Assembly (NCBI RefSeq): GCF_014201145.1
Contig: NZ_JACHDP010000001.1
Location: forward strand, 1,674,001-1,738,000
Direction of reading: 5' to 3'
DNA length: 64,000 nucleotides
Source: Micromonospora parathelypteridis
GTDB taxonomy: Bacteria; Actinomycetota; Actinomycetes; Mycobacteriales; Micromonosporaceae
Shown here piece after piece: positions 1-7,515 of the stretch (its first letter is position 1; each line of letters opens with the position of its first letter). The notes under the pieces are model-generated. The model ran no database searches and had not been told where the DNA came from. It saw nothing but the letters and a program-made list of their open reading frames with translations. A program made the translations under genes and the position numbers.

Positions 1-575
1 CGGATCAACCTGTCGACCCGGTCCATCTGGTAGCCCCGCAGGCCCACCGGGAGATCCGGGTCGGCGAAGGCGGCGCGGCGCAGAGCCGGCAGGTCGACGT
101 AACGGTCGCCGGCGTAGCGCGTGAGCGCGGCGGACACCTGGTCGGGCTGCTCGCGGACCTGGTCGAGGACGAGCAACTCGATGGCGGGGCGGCCGTCGAG
201 TGGGTGGCGGGCGGTCACCGACTCGAGCGGCACCCCCGGCACGGGCACCAGCAGCAGCCGCGGCGGCTTCGAGTAGCCGTCGCGGCGGGGCGGTTCGTCG
301 AGGACCAACGCGTCGACCTCGGCCCACCGGATCATCCGGCGCAGGCCGGGCCGTCGGATGGTGAGCCCCTCGGCCCCGATCCCGAACCGGAACGGTCGCA
401 GCGCGCTGACCAGCGCCACAACACCGAGAGCGACGGCACCCCCCGCGATGATCGTCCGTAGTAGGGCGCCGTCGCTGGGATAGACCAACAGGAGCACCCC
501 ACCGAGTACGCATACCAGGGCGAGCGCACGGGCCCCCCGATTCCGGCGCAATTCCACGCTCGGACCCCCGTTCAT
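1..575 (-). CDS. Partial membrane protein with PH-like region and a DivIVA-type motif (C-terminus off window)
   Basis: The reading frame starts at an ATG at 575 and runs open to the window edge, so about 191 codons are visible. Two hydrophobic helices lie at about residues 13-29 and 37-54. They are followed by a beta-rich stretch of the kind seen in bacterial PH-like membrane proteins (GIGAEGLTIRR, then RWAEVDALVLDE). The last visible residues read LRGYQMDRVDRLI, which matches the short DivIVA/DivI1A-type motif (GYxxxxVDxxL). That motif is known in actinobacterial proteins linked to polar or septal wall growth. The function is unknown; a membrane-anchored accessory of growth or division is inferred. 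No clear ribosome binding site or TANNNT box precedes the start. Confidence 0.75.
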   Translation of the reverse strand, partial: MNGGPSVELRRNRGARALALVCVLGGVLLLVYPSDGALLRTIIAGGAVALGVVALVSALRPFRFGIGAEGLTIRRPGLRRMIRWAEVDALVLDEPPRRDGYSKPPRLLLVPVPGVPLESVTARHPLDGRPAIELLVLDQVREQPDQVSAALTRYAGDRYVDLPALRRAAFADPDLPVGLRGYQMDRVDRLI

Positions 576-676
576 GACCGTGGCGACGGTCCCAGCATCT
601 TCCGCCAAACCGGGCACCGAGGACACCGGTCGATCGGGCACGGTTGTTCTCGTCATCGTCGGGGAACCCTACGCTC

Positions 677-1114
677 ATGAGCAGCTACCGCGATCCGGCC
701 CTGCGGGGCGACGTCTTCCCCTCCGAGGAGGAGCTGGACCCGACCGGCATGGGGGTCGAGCAGGTCAGCGCGCCGCCGGCCGGCGGGTTGCCGAGCCACC
801 CGGCGCCCACGCCCGGTCCCCGCCCCACACCGGCGCCCGCCCCGGCCCCGACGCCGGTGCCGGCGCCCGGGCCGGCACCAAGGGCGCCCGGTGCCGGGCC
901 ACAGTCAATCGTGACCCGGCACCGGGACGGGTCGGTGGAGGTGGTCACCGACCTGGATGGCGACGGCGTCGCCGACATCGTCCAGATCGACGTGGACGGC
1001 GACGGAATCCCCGACATCACCTATGTGGACAGTGATCGGGACGGGCGGCTGGACACCGTGCTGCGCGACCCGCACGCCGCCGGAACGGGCAGCGGCGTCC
1101 ACCGCGGCGCCTGA
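677..1114 (+). CDS. Proline-rich protein with tandem calcium-binding aspartate loops
   Basis: About 145 residues. The start at 677 (MSSYRDPALRG) is preferred over an upstream in-frame codon because GGGGAA lies about 11 nt before it. Residues about 45-85 are a Pro/Ala-rich linker (repeated PAPAP/PTPAP). Residues about 95-130 carry repeated D-x-D-x-D-G loops (DLDGDGVADIV, DVDGDGIPDIT, DSDRDGRLDT). These are typical of EF-hand-like or thrombospondin type 3 calcium sites. No signal peptide is evident, so export is not supported by sequence. The gene stands alone. The role is unknown; calcium binding is inferred from the loop pattern. Confidence 0.8.
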   Translation: MSSYRDPALRGDVFPSEEELDPTGMGVEQVSAPPAGGLPSHPAPTPGPRPTPAPAPAPTPVPAPGPAPRAPGAGPQSIVTRHRDGSVEVVTDLDGDGVADIVQIDVDGDGIPDITYVDSDRDGRLDTVLRDPHAAGTGSGVHRGA

Positions 1115-1130
1115 CCGGCGGCGGCGTGGT

Positions 1131-2060
1131 TCAGAGCTTCGCCATCACCTCGTTGGCGACCAGCTCCAGGTGGTCCAGGTCGCTGAGGTCCAGCACCTGG
1201 AGGTAGAGCCGCTCGGTGCCGACCTCCGCGTACCGGCCGATGATGTCCAGAACCTCACCGGGCGTCCCGGTCAGGCCGTTGGCCCGCAACTCGTCCGGGT
1301 CCCGACCGATGGCGGCGGCCCGCCGGGCCACCTCGGCGTCGTCGCGCCCGCAGCAGAGCACCAGGGAGTTGGACCAGACCAGCTGGGCCGGATCCCGGCC
1401 GATCTCGGCGCAGGCCGCGCGGACCCCGTCGAACCGCGCCGCCGTGTCCGGCACCGAGGCGAACGGCACGTTGAACTCGTCGGCGTAGCGGGCGGCCAGC
1501 CGAGGGGTGCGCTTCGGGCCCGACCCGCCGATCAGGATCGGTGGGCGCGGCTGCTGCACCGGCTTGGGCAGTGCGGGCGAGTCACTGACCGGGTAGTACC
1601 GGCCGGCGTGCTCGAACCGCTCCCCCGACGGCGTGGACCAGAGCCCGGTGATGACCGCGAGCTGCTCCTCCAGCCGGTCGAACCGCTCGGCCAGGGGCGG
1701 GAACGGGATGCCGTACGCGGTGTGCTCCTCGGCGTACCAGCCGGTGCCGATGCCCAGCTCCACCCGGCCGCCGCTCATCTGGTCGACCTGCGCGACGGTG
1801 ATCGCCAGCGGGCCGGGCAGCCGGAAGGTCGCGGCGGTCATCAACGTGCCGAGCCGGATACGGCTCGTGTCCCGGGCCAGGCCAGCCAGCGTGGTCCACG
1901 CGTCGGTGGGGCCGGGTTCGCCGGTCACCCCGCCCATCGAGAGGTAGTGGTCGGACCGGAAGAAGGCTCCGTAGCCGGCGTCCTCGGCGCAGCGCGCGAC
2001 AGCGAGCAACTGGTCGTAGGTGGCGCCCTGCTGGGGTTCGGTGAAGATCCGCAGTTCCAT
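1131..2060 (-). CDS. LLM-class (luciferase-like) F420-dependent oxidoreductase
   Basis: A 309-residue single-domain protein of the luciferase-like monooxygenase fold. Family hallmarks are the N-terminal strand MELRIFTEPQ, the GYGAFFRSDHY segment, RLGTLMTAATFRLPGPLA, the GGRVELGIGTGWYAEEH loop and PPILIGGSGPKRT before the C-terminal barrel half. Actinobacterial members mostly use coenzyme F420; the exact substrate cannot be read from sequence. The gene is monocistronic. A TATGCT box lies 6 nt before the ATG on the minus strand (2067-2072), so the mRNA is probably leaderless. Confidence 0.9.
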   Translation of the reverse strand: MELRIFTEPQQGATYDQLLAVARCAEDAGYGAFFRSDHYLSMGGVTGEPGPTDAWTTLAGLARDTSRIRLGTLMTAATFRLPGPLAITVAQVDQMSGGRVELGIGTGWYAEEHTAYGIPFPPLAERFDRLEEQLAVITGLWSTPSGERFEHAGRYYPVSDSPALPKPVQQPRPPILIGGSGPKRTPRLAARYADEFNVPFASVPDTAARFDGVRAACAEIGRDPAQLVWSNSLVLCCGRDDAEVARRAAAIGRDPDELRANGLTGTPGEVLDIIGRYAEVGTERLYLQVLDLSDLDHLELVANEVMAKL

Positions 2061-2066
2061 GATCCG

Positions 2067-2072
2067 AGCATA
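2067..2072 (-). promoter_or_regulatory. -10 box of a probable leaderless promoter
   Basis: TATGCT on the minus strand is followed by 6 nt and then the ATG of the luciferase-like oxidoreductase gene. That spacing puts the transcription start on or next to the start codon. No strong -35 is seen. Confidence 0.5.
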
Positions 2073-2129
2073 GGGTCGGCCGGGTCGGCCCGATCGGCAG
2101 TCGCACCGACCGGGCCGCCGGCCGCGGAC

Positions 2130-3173
2130 TCAGATGAACGGCGGGGTGGCGTACGCCGCCCGCAGCGCGGCCAACCCGGTCGCCTTCGGTGTGAGCGTGC
2201 CCCACCCGGAGTTGAAGTAGTTGGTGCGCGCGATCCGTGGCCCACGCTCCGCGTTGAGTTGGGCGATGGCCGCCGGCACGGTCGCGATCCAGGCGGCCTG
2301 GTTGGGGATCTCCGCCACCCGCACCCCCCACTCGGTGATGAGCACCGGACGGGACAGCGCCACCGGCCCGAGGTCGGCCACCGCCCAGTCCTTGGTGCGG
2401 CGGAACCGGGCCAGCGCCGTGTGGCTGGCGTTGGTGGCGTAGACGTTCCACTGCAGGAAATCCAGGCGGGTCATCAGCGGTTCCAGGTGGATGCGCTGAA
2501 AGCAGGCCCGGTCGAAGCCGCCGATCCCGACCGAGAAGGTCGTGCCGCCGGGCAGCGTCCGCGCCTTGAACCAGGTGAGGATGTAGTTGACCGCCTGCAC
2601 CGCGCGGGCGTCGGACTGTGCCCAGGTGTACGCCGCACCGGCGTCGGTGGTGCCGAACTCGTGGTCGGTGTCGAATTCCGAGGCGAGCTGGATGTTCACG
2701 CCGAAGCCGAGCGTCCGGTACTGCGCCAGAGCGCGGTGGAACAACCCGTCGCACTGGCCGTTGAGCACCTGGCTGTAGCCGTACGCGATTGGCCAGGTCG
2801 TGCCGGGGCGCTGCTGGATGGTCATCGACGGCGCCGGCACGGTGTAGGTCGTGCCGTCCACGGTGAAGGTCTGCGGTCCAGTGTCCGGGGCGCCGTAGTG
2901 CTTCAGCTCCAGGACCATGTTCATCTGTATCCCCGCCCGGCCCAGGGTGATCAGCCAGGGCCGGTTGTAGCCGGGGAAGATGAAGCCGTCGGCGAAGCTG
3001 CGGTACTGGGTGAGCGAGCGGAAGTTGCCGCCGGCCATGTCGGCGGTCGGGTCGGCGTTACCGGAGAGGTAGTAGCCGCCGAGAACGGGTCGGCTCGCCA
3101 CGAGGTAGTCGGCGGTGGCCGTCGCGGTGTTCCCGGCGGCGTCGCGCACCTGGACGGTGACGCGGGGCATCAC
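2130..3173 (-). CDS. Glycoside-hydrolase-like TIM-barrel protein
   Basis: About 347 residues, starting at a GTG (3173) that overlaps the stop of the upstream small gene in a GTGA quartet; an ATG follows immediately. The first 25 residues complete an Ig/cadherin-like strand pattern (VTVQVRDAAGNTATATADY). The rest looks like a (beta/alpha)8 glycosidase: GGYYLSGN near the start, QLASEFDTDHEFG in the middle, QWNVYATN, and ITEWGVRV near residue 280. The Glu of ITEWG is placed where such enzymes carry the nucleophile and the earlier SEFD could supply the acid/base; both are inferences. No signal peptide is seen. The glycosidase family and substrate are unassigned. Confidence 0.6.
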   Translation of the reverse strand: MMPRVTVQVRDAAGNTATATADYLVASRPVLGGYYLSGNADPTADMAGGNFRSLTQYRSFADGFIFPGYNRPWLITLGRAGIQMNMVLELKHYGAPDTGPQTFTVDGTTYTVPAPSMTIQQRPGTTWPIAYGYSQVLNGQCDGLFHRALAQYRTLGFGVNIQLASEFDTDHEFGTTDAGAAYTWAQSDARAVQAVNYILTWFKARTLPGGTTFSVGIGGFDRACFQRIHLEPLMTRLDFLQWNVYATNASHTALARFRRTKDWAVADLGPVALSRPVLITEWGVRVAEIPNQAAWIATVPAAIAQLNAERGPRIARTNYFNSGWGTLTPKATGLAALRAAYATPPFI

Positions 3174-3439
3174 GCCACCGCTCGGTACACGGCGACCGCG
3201 CCGTTGTCGGAGACGCGGGCCCAGGTCCGGCCGGAGTCGTCGGTGACGCTCACGGTGAGCGGGTCGATGACGACGCTGGCCGTGACCGGTGCGCTGCTGT
3301 TGCCCTGCGCGTCGGTGACCACGATGGTGACGGTCAGCGGTGTGTTGTCGGCGTCGGAGTAGTTGACGGTCAGCAGCATCTGTTCGCCCGGCGAGTAGAC
3401 CGGCGCGCTCAAGGCTGCGATCGCGGTGGGAGTGGCCAT
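3170..3439 (-). CDS. Small beta-sandwich (Ig/cadherin-like) protein coupled to the glycosidase-like gene
   Basis: An 89-residue protein whose start (MATPTAIAALSAPVYSPGEQ) has a good ribosome binding site (GAGAGGG). The sequence alternates strands typical of Ig-like or cadherin-like modules (LTVNYSDADNTPLTVTIVVTDAQGN, then VTVSVTDDSGRTW). The end runs straight into the next gene by a 4-nt GTGA overlap, and the downstream protein begins with another such strand pattern. Together the two could be one ancestral multi-domain protein split by a frame change, or two translationally coupled subunits. No secretion signal is seen. Confidence 0.6.
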   Translation of the reverse strand: MATPTAIAALSAPVYSPGEQMLLTVNYSDADNTPLTVTIVVTDAQGNSSAPVTASVVIDPLTVSVTDDSGRTWARVSDNGAVAVYRAVA

Positions 3440-3728
3440 GTCCGGCCCTCTCTGATTGGTCGCGGTCCGGGCGGAGCGAATGACCGACGCCGGACCGGCG
3501 TCATGCACGGGGGTGCGAAAAGAAGGGCGGAACACCGGCGCAGGCGACGTGGCCATGGGGCGGCGTCGGCAATGATGACGTCCTTGTCCCGGTGTGCGGG
3601 ATGACACCGCTGCGGGCGCCCCCAACGGTGTCGGTACCTGCCCCAACAGTGCCCCGCCAGAGGCTCCCCCGTCTTGTCCGGTATACGACACAGACCCGCC
3701 CTGACCTGCGGAAATGTGAAACCCCCGG
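3440..3728. other. Intergenic region without recognisable gene
   Basis: About 290 bases between two minus-strand genes. Open frames across it are shadows of neighbouring genes, with no family-like sequence. It probably holds the promoter of the small beta-sandwich gene, but no clear -35/-10 pair is visible. Confidence 0.5.
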
Positions 3729-4523
3729 CTACCTGGGCGCCGCACCCCGTACGGCCCAGGCCCGCGCGGTGAGGCGGATCGAGCCGTCCGGCTCGACCGG
3801 CAGCCGGGCCGCCAGCGCCTCCCTCAGCGCGACCCGGGCCGGTTCGGCCAACGTCGTGACGTACGACGGCGCGGAACCCTGCCCACCGAGGAACGGCGTC
3901 CAGTAGTCGGCAAAGTCGGTGAAGACCGTCGGCACGTCGACCGGCCGGACCGACACCGCGTCGAAGCCGGCGTCCTCCCAGAGCGCCCGCAGCGCCTCGG
4001 GCTCGCACACCGTGCAACGGTTTCCCTCGTCCAACTCGGAGGCGGCTGGATCCAGCTGCGCGGCGGCCTCCCAGAAGTGCCGCATCATCGCCATGCCGGC
4101 GGCGTAGTCCCAGACGTAGGCCGCCACCACGCCGGCCGGCCGGACCACCCGGGCGAACTCCGCCACCGCCCGCGCCGGCTCCGGGACGAAGTTCAGCGTC
4201 AACCCACTGACCACCACGTCGGCGATTCGGTCGGGTAACGGCAGCGCACGGGCGTCACCGACGTGGAAGGTCGCCCTCGGGTCGGTGACACGGGTACGCG
4301 CAGTGGCGACGAAACCCGCTGACCGGTCGACGCCGATCACTTGAGCGGGTGCGACGTCAGCGAGGATCGTCGAGGTCAGCACGCCCGTCCCGCAGCCCAC
4401 GTCCAGCCAGTGCCGCCCCGGCGGGACGCCCAACCCGAGCAGGAATTCCGCCGCGACCAGGCGGCTCCACCGACCGACGTACGCCTCGTACGCGTCACCG
4501 TCCGCCCACACCGGGTGCGTCAT
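3729..4523 (-). CDS. Class I SAM-dependent methyltransferase
   Basis: About 264 residues from MTHPVWADGDAYEAYVGRWS. The SAM-binding motif I is HWLDVGCGTGVLTSTIL. It is followed by the acidic ribose loop (VIGVDRSAGF), motif II (DARALPLPDRIADVVVSGLTLNFVP) and the usual ARVVRPAGVVAAYVWDYA strand. The arrangement matches Methyltransf_11/25 (UbiE-like) enzymes; the substrate is unknown. A longer N-terminal extension is possible, but the ATG at 4523 is preceded by TATCGT and a 6-nt gap, which fits a leaderless start. It is divergent from the acetyltransferase gene. Confidence 0.9.
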   Translation of the reverse strand: MTHPVWADGDAYEAYVGRWSRLVAAEFLLGLGVPPGRHWLDVGCGTGVLTSTILADVAPAQVIGVDRSAGFVATARTRVTDPRATFHVGDARALPLPDRIADVVVSGLTLNFVPEPARAVAEFARVVRPAGVVAAYVWDYAAGMAMMRHFWEAAAQLDPAASELDEGNRCTVCEPEALRALWEDAGFDAVSVRPVDVPTVFTDFADYWTPFLGGQGSAPSYVTTLAEPARVALREALAARLPVEPDGSIRLTARAWAVRGAAPR

Positions 4524-4529
4524 TCCGGA

Positions 4530-4535
4530 ACGATA
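4530..4535 (-). promoter_or_regulatory. -10 box of a probable leaderless promoter (methyltransferase)
   Basis: TATCGT on the minus strand, 6 nt before the methyltransferase ATG. It is part of a compact divergent promoter region with the box at 4621. Confidence 0.5.
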
Positions 4536-4620
4536 TGACAGGCACTCGACGGGGGCGAGCCGGCCTGTGTCGACGGCCACCCGCGCTTGCGGGGTGAGCG
4601 GCACTGCCGGTCGACAGGGA

Positions 4621-4626
4621 TAGCGT
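4621..4626 (+). promoter_or_regulatory. -10 box of a probable leaderless promoter (acetyltransferase)
   Basis: TAGCGT followed by 7 nt and the ATG at 4634. This supports that ATG over the in-frame GTG codons at 4625 and 4628. Confidence 0.5.
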
Positions 4627-4633
4627 GGTGATC

Positions 4634-5080
4634 ATGGGGGACTGGAGACTTCGACCGGCTTCGCTGTCGGACGTCGACGCGGTGGCCGAGCTGCGGGCCG
4701 TGGTGCTGCGGGCCGATCTGGAACGGCTCGGGCGATACGACGAGCAGCGGGTGCGGCAGCGCCTGCGGGACGGGTTCGTCCCGGCGTACACCTGGGTTGT
4801 CGAGGTGGGCGGCGCGTTCGCCGGCTGCGTGGCGCTGCGTCCGGCGGACGACGCCCGCTGGCTGGAGCACTTCTACCTGGCGCCCCACCTGCAGGGCAGC
4901 GGCATCGGCACGGCGGTGCTGCGCGAGTTGCTGGGGCAGTGCGACCGCGACGGCACCCGGGTCCGGCTGAACGTGCTGCAGGGCAGTCCGGCCCGGCGGT
5001 TGTACGAGCGGCACGGATTCACGCTCGACACCGAGGATCCGGTGGACGTGTTCATGGTGCGCGAGCCAACGTCGGACTAG
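4634..5080 (+). CDS. GNAT-family N-acetyltransferase
   Basis: About 148 residues starting MGDWRLRPASLSDVDAVAEL. The acetyl-CoA binding loop is LQGSGIGTAVLRELL, matching the GNAT (Q/R)xxGx(G/A) motif. It is preceded by the beta4 strand WLEHFYLAPHL and followed by RLNVLQGSPARRLYERHGF, the usual motif B with its Tyr. The substrate is unknown. It is transcribed divergently from the methyltransferase gene and ends about 50 nt before the HTH regulator gene. Confidence 0.9.
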   Translation: MGDWRLRPASLSDVDAVAELRAVVLRADLERLGRYDEQRVRQRLRDGFVPAYTWVVEVGGAFAGCVALRPADDARWLEHFYLAPHLQGSGIGTAVLRELLGQCDRDGTRVRLNVLQGSPARRLYERHGFTLDTEDPVDVFMVREPTSD

Positions 5081-5110
5081 AGCCCACCGCCGCCACGGGA
5101 ACAGCGCGTG

Positions 5111-5131
5111 GTGTCAATGTAGCGTTGACAC
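5111..5131. promoter_or_regulatory. Palindromic operator at the start of the HTH regulator gene
   Basis: GTGTCAA, a 7-nt spacer, then TTGACAC: a perfect 7-bp inverted repeat ending one base before the GTG start codon. A TAGCGT box (5120-5125) sits inside it, 6 nt from the start codon, so a protein bound here would cover the -10 of a leaderless promoter. A near copy with identical spacing lies at 5595-5613. Autoregulation is inferred. Confidence 0.65.
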
Positions 5132-5611
5132 GTGACGACGGAGCTGACTCAGTTGGCCGAGGTGCGCGCCACCCGTGCCCGGCTGGACGAGCAGGAGTTG
5201 ACGCTCATCGACCGGGCGCGTCACGACGGCGCGACGTGGGCGCAGATCGCGGAGGCGCTGGGCCTCGGCAGCCGGCAGGCCGCAGAGCAGCGCCGGCAGC
5301 GTCTGGTGGCGGCGCGGTGGTCGCGCCGGCAGCACCTCGACCTCGGTTACTCGGCGCGGATCGCGACGTTGCGGACCGCGGTGGCGGACCTCGGGCGGTG
5401 GATCGCCGCGGACCGACGATGGGACACCCGGTTCGATCGGGCGGCACTCGTGCGAAGCACGGTGGACGCCGCGCTGGATGCCGTCCCGGGCTCGCTGTAC
5501 GCGTTGGCCCTGCATCTCGTCGCTGACCTGGCCGAGGCGGGCGAACGGCTGCCAGCGCCCGTGCGCGCCGCCGCAGCGAAGGTCGACGCGGCGCTGTCAA
5601 TGACACGTTGA
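5132..5611 (+). CDS. HTH transcriptional regulator (HSP18-regulator-like family)
   Basis: A 159-residue protein. Residues about 22-60 (LTLIDRARHDGATWAQIAEALGLGSRQAAEQRRQRL) form a clear helix-turn-helix of the type often annotated in Micromonosporaceae as HSP18 transcriptional regulator. The helical remainder (residues 70-159) is of unknown role, perhaps dimerisation. The GTG start has no ribosome binding site and follows a TAGCGT box by 6 nt, consistent with a leaderless mRNA. The gene is bracketed by two near-identical palindromes, one over its own promoter and one over its last codons just ahead of an MFS gene. It is therefore probably an autorepressor that also controls the transporter. 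The link to heat shock is not supported here, since no hsp20 gene is adjacent. Confidence 0.8.
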   Translation: MTTELTQLAEVRATRARLDEQELTLIDRARHDGATWAQIAEALGLGSRQAAEQRRQRLVAARWSRRQHLDLGYSARIATLRTAVADLGRWIAADRRWDTRFDRAALVRSTVDAALDAVPGSLYALALHLVADLAEAGERLPAPVRAAAAKVDAALSMTR

Positions 5612-5613
5612 CA
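5595..5613. promoter_or_regulatory. Second copy of the palindromic operator, ahead of the MFS gene
   Basis: TGTCAATG, 3 nt, CGTTGACA. It differs from the 5112-5130 site only in the central bases and keeps the same 7-nt gap between the TGTCAA and TTGACA arms. It overlaps the regulator's stop codon. The right arm TTGACA (5608-5613) is also a perfect -35 hexamer, with TAGCCA 18 nt downstream (5632-5637) as a moderate -10 for the MFS gene at 5687. Confidence 0.6.
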
Positions 5614-5686
5614 AGAGTCGACAGCATTGCCTAGCCAGGGCTCAAGAATCAGGATGTGAGTCGTCTCGGCTCAACCTGGAGGGCTC

Positions 5687-7468
5687 ATGCGTCGCAACGC
5701 GGGACTGTTCGTGGCGATCTCCCTGCTGTCCGGATTCGGCAGCAGCGCCATGTCCCTGGTGTCCGGCATCTGGATCCTGGACCTCACCGGCTCCACCGGG
5801 CTCGCGGCCCTCGCCGGGCTGTGCGTGTACGCCCCGGTGCTTGCCGGCCCGTGGCTGGGCGCCCTGCTCGACCGGGCGCCCCGACGGCCACTGGTCATCG
5901 CGGTCAACCTCATGTTGGCCGGCACTCTGCCAGCGCTCTTCGCGGTGCGCGGGCCAGGGCAGACGTGGCTCATCTTCGTCGTCTCGTCCGTCTACGGCGT
6001 CAGTTACGTGCTCATCGACGCGGGCGAGACGGCGCTGCTGCCGTCCGCGCTGTCGCCAGCCGAACTCGGCGACGTCAACGGGTGGCGCTCAAGCGCGCAG
6101 GAGGGCATGAAGCTCGTCGCTCCCCTGGCCGGAGCGGGCCTCTACGCGTGGCGCGGCGGGCACGCGGTCGTCGTACTCAGCGCGGCCCTGCCGGTCCTGG
6201 TCGCCATCCTGTACGCGACGGTGCGCCTGAGCCGGACGCCACCCGACCAGCCACCGCAGCGGCACCGTGGTCTGCGTACCGGATTGTCGGTCCTGTTCGG
6301 ACAGCGAGCGACGGGCGTACCTGTCGTGCTCGCCGCCGTGTCGATCGCCATGTCCGGCTTCACGACGGCGGCGATCTACGCGATGGTCGTCACGGAGCTG
6401 CGCCTACCGACGACGTTCCTGGGCGTGCTGACCAGCGCCCAGGGTGCCGGTTCCATCATCGGTGGCCTGCTCGTCGGTCGGCTCATCGCCGGCCGGGGTC
6501 CGGCCGCTGTCGGCGTCGCCGGGACGATGCTGTTCGCCGTCGGGTGCCTGGCCCGTTGCCTGCCGTGGTGGCCGGCCACGGTCATTGGCGCGGCAGTCGC
6601 CGGCATCGGCCTGCCCTGGACCCTGGTCGCGGCCGTGACCGCCGTGCAGACGCACACACCGTCGGCGCTGCTCGGTCGGGTCTCCGCAACGGCCAACACC
6701 GCGATGTTCGGGCCTCTCGTCGGGGCGATCCCACTCGGCTCGGCGGCCGTCCACCTCGGCGCTCGCCCGCCGCTCATCGCGGCGGTCGTGATCTGCCTGA
6801 CCGCGGTGGTCGCCGCGTCCTGTCGCGCACTGACACTGCGGCACGTTGTAGCGTGCGCCTCCATGACGTGGACGCCGCCGCACGTCCTCGTACGGGGACT
6901 GAAACTGCTGGGCCGTCGACGGCTCCTGGTCGCCGCCACGCTGACTGTCGCTCTGTGCGCCGGGTATCTGTCGACCACCACGAGTCATCGTCTCGATCAT
7001 GGCAGCTCGTGGTGGCATGGAGCCGATGCGGAAACCCTTACGAAAGGGCCGATGACGGAGGTGCGGTTCGCCTTCGACGCCGGCCGGCAGAACACGTTCG
7101 GCGCATCCATCCGCAATCCCGGTCCGTGGCCGGTGACGATCACCGGCATCGCGGCCGAGGACGGCCCCACGGAGCAGCAGGTGTTCAAGACCGTCCGTCT
7201 GGCGGTCAACCGTGCCGACGACGCCACCGCCGTCGTGTTCGACCCGGCTGCGGCGACACCGTTCCGGTCGACGAGGGTGGAGGCGGGCAAGGAGCTTCCG
7301 GTCTTCGTCACGATCACGACCCCGGACGTGGAGATGGCCCCCGAATCGGGGCTGTTCTTCGATGACCTCACGGTCGACTACGAGGTGCTCGGCCTGCCTC
7401 GTCACCAACGGGTACCGATGGGCTTCCGCCTGTTGATCCAGGCGGCGGACGGCCGCGTTCCCGGCTGA
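5687..7468 (+). CDS. MFS exporter in frame with an extra C-terminal membrane-anchored beta domain
   Basis: Residues 1 to about 392 are a typical 12-helix MFS drug/multidrug exporter of the MFS_3 type. Visible features are the N-terminal LLSGFGSSAMSLVSGIWILDLTGS, the GALLDRAPRRPLVI loop (degenerate motif A) and AQGAGSIIGGLLVGR in the second half. The frame then continues without a stop into MTWTPPHVLVRGLKLLGRRRLLVAATL, a new N-terminus with one TM helix (about residues 408-426). That is followed by about 150 residues of beta-rich extracytoplasmic sequence. An ATG at 6863 with TAGCGT 8 nt before it suggests the tail may be a separate leaderless gene whose upstream neighbour lost its stop codon. 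The tail's function is unknown. The gene follows the regulator and its operator copy. Confidence 0.75.
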   Translation: MRRNAGLFVAISLLSGFGSSAMSLVSGIWILDLTGSTGLAALAGLCVYAPVLAGPWLGALLDRAPRRPLVIAVNLMLAGTLPALFAVRGPGQTWLIFVVSSVYGVSYVLIDAGETALLPSALSPAELGDVNGWRSSAQEGMKLVAPLAGAGLYAWRGGHAVVVLSAALPVLVAILYATVRLSRTPPDQPPQRHRGLRTGLSVLFGQRATGVPVVLAAVSIAMSGFTTAAIYAMVVTELRLPTTFLGVLTSAQGAGSIIGGLLVGRLIAGRGPAAVGVAGTMLFAVGCLARCLPWWPATVIGAAVAGIGLPWTLVAAVTAVQTHTPSALLGRVSATANTAMFGPLVGAIPLGSAAVHLGARPPLIAAVVICLTAVVAASCRALTLRHVVACASMTWTPPHVLVRGLKLLGRRRLLVAATLTVALCAGYLSTTTSHRLDHGSSWWHGADAETLTKGPMTEVRFAFDAGRQNTFGASIRNPGPWPVTITGIAAEDGPTEQQVFKTVRLAVNRADDATAVVFDPAAATPFRSTRVEAGKELPVFVTITTPDVEMAPESGLFFDDLTVDYEVLGLPRHQRVPMGFRLLIQAADGRVPG

Positions 7469-7502
7469 CCGTTGGAGGTGCGCGGGGTACCTGGGTCCCG
7501 CG

Positions 7503-7508
7503 TATGGT
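7503..7508 (+). promoter_or_regulatory. -10 box of a probable leaderless promoter
   Basis: TATGGT, then 7 nt, then the ATG at 7516. This favours 7516 over the in-frame ATG at 7504, which lies inside the box. Confidence 0.5.
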
Positions 7509-7515
7509 CGGGCCG

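Noticed and set aside
957..3362. 801-codon open frame on the plus strand
   Set aside because: It is antisense to three genes with clear families (luciferase-like, glycosidase-like, beta-sandwich) and its translation is Arg/Gly/Pro-rich without any motif. A high-GC shadow frame.
5125..5130. TTGACA as a -35 box for the HTH regulator gene
   Set aside because: A -35 here would place the transcription start well inside the gene. The TAGCGT box with a leaderless start fits better, and TTGACA is explained as a palindrome arm.
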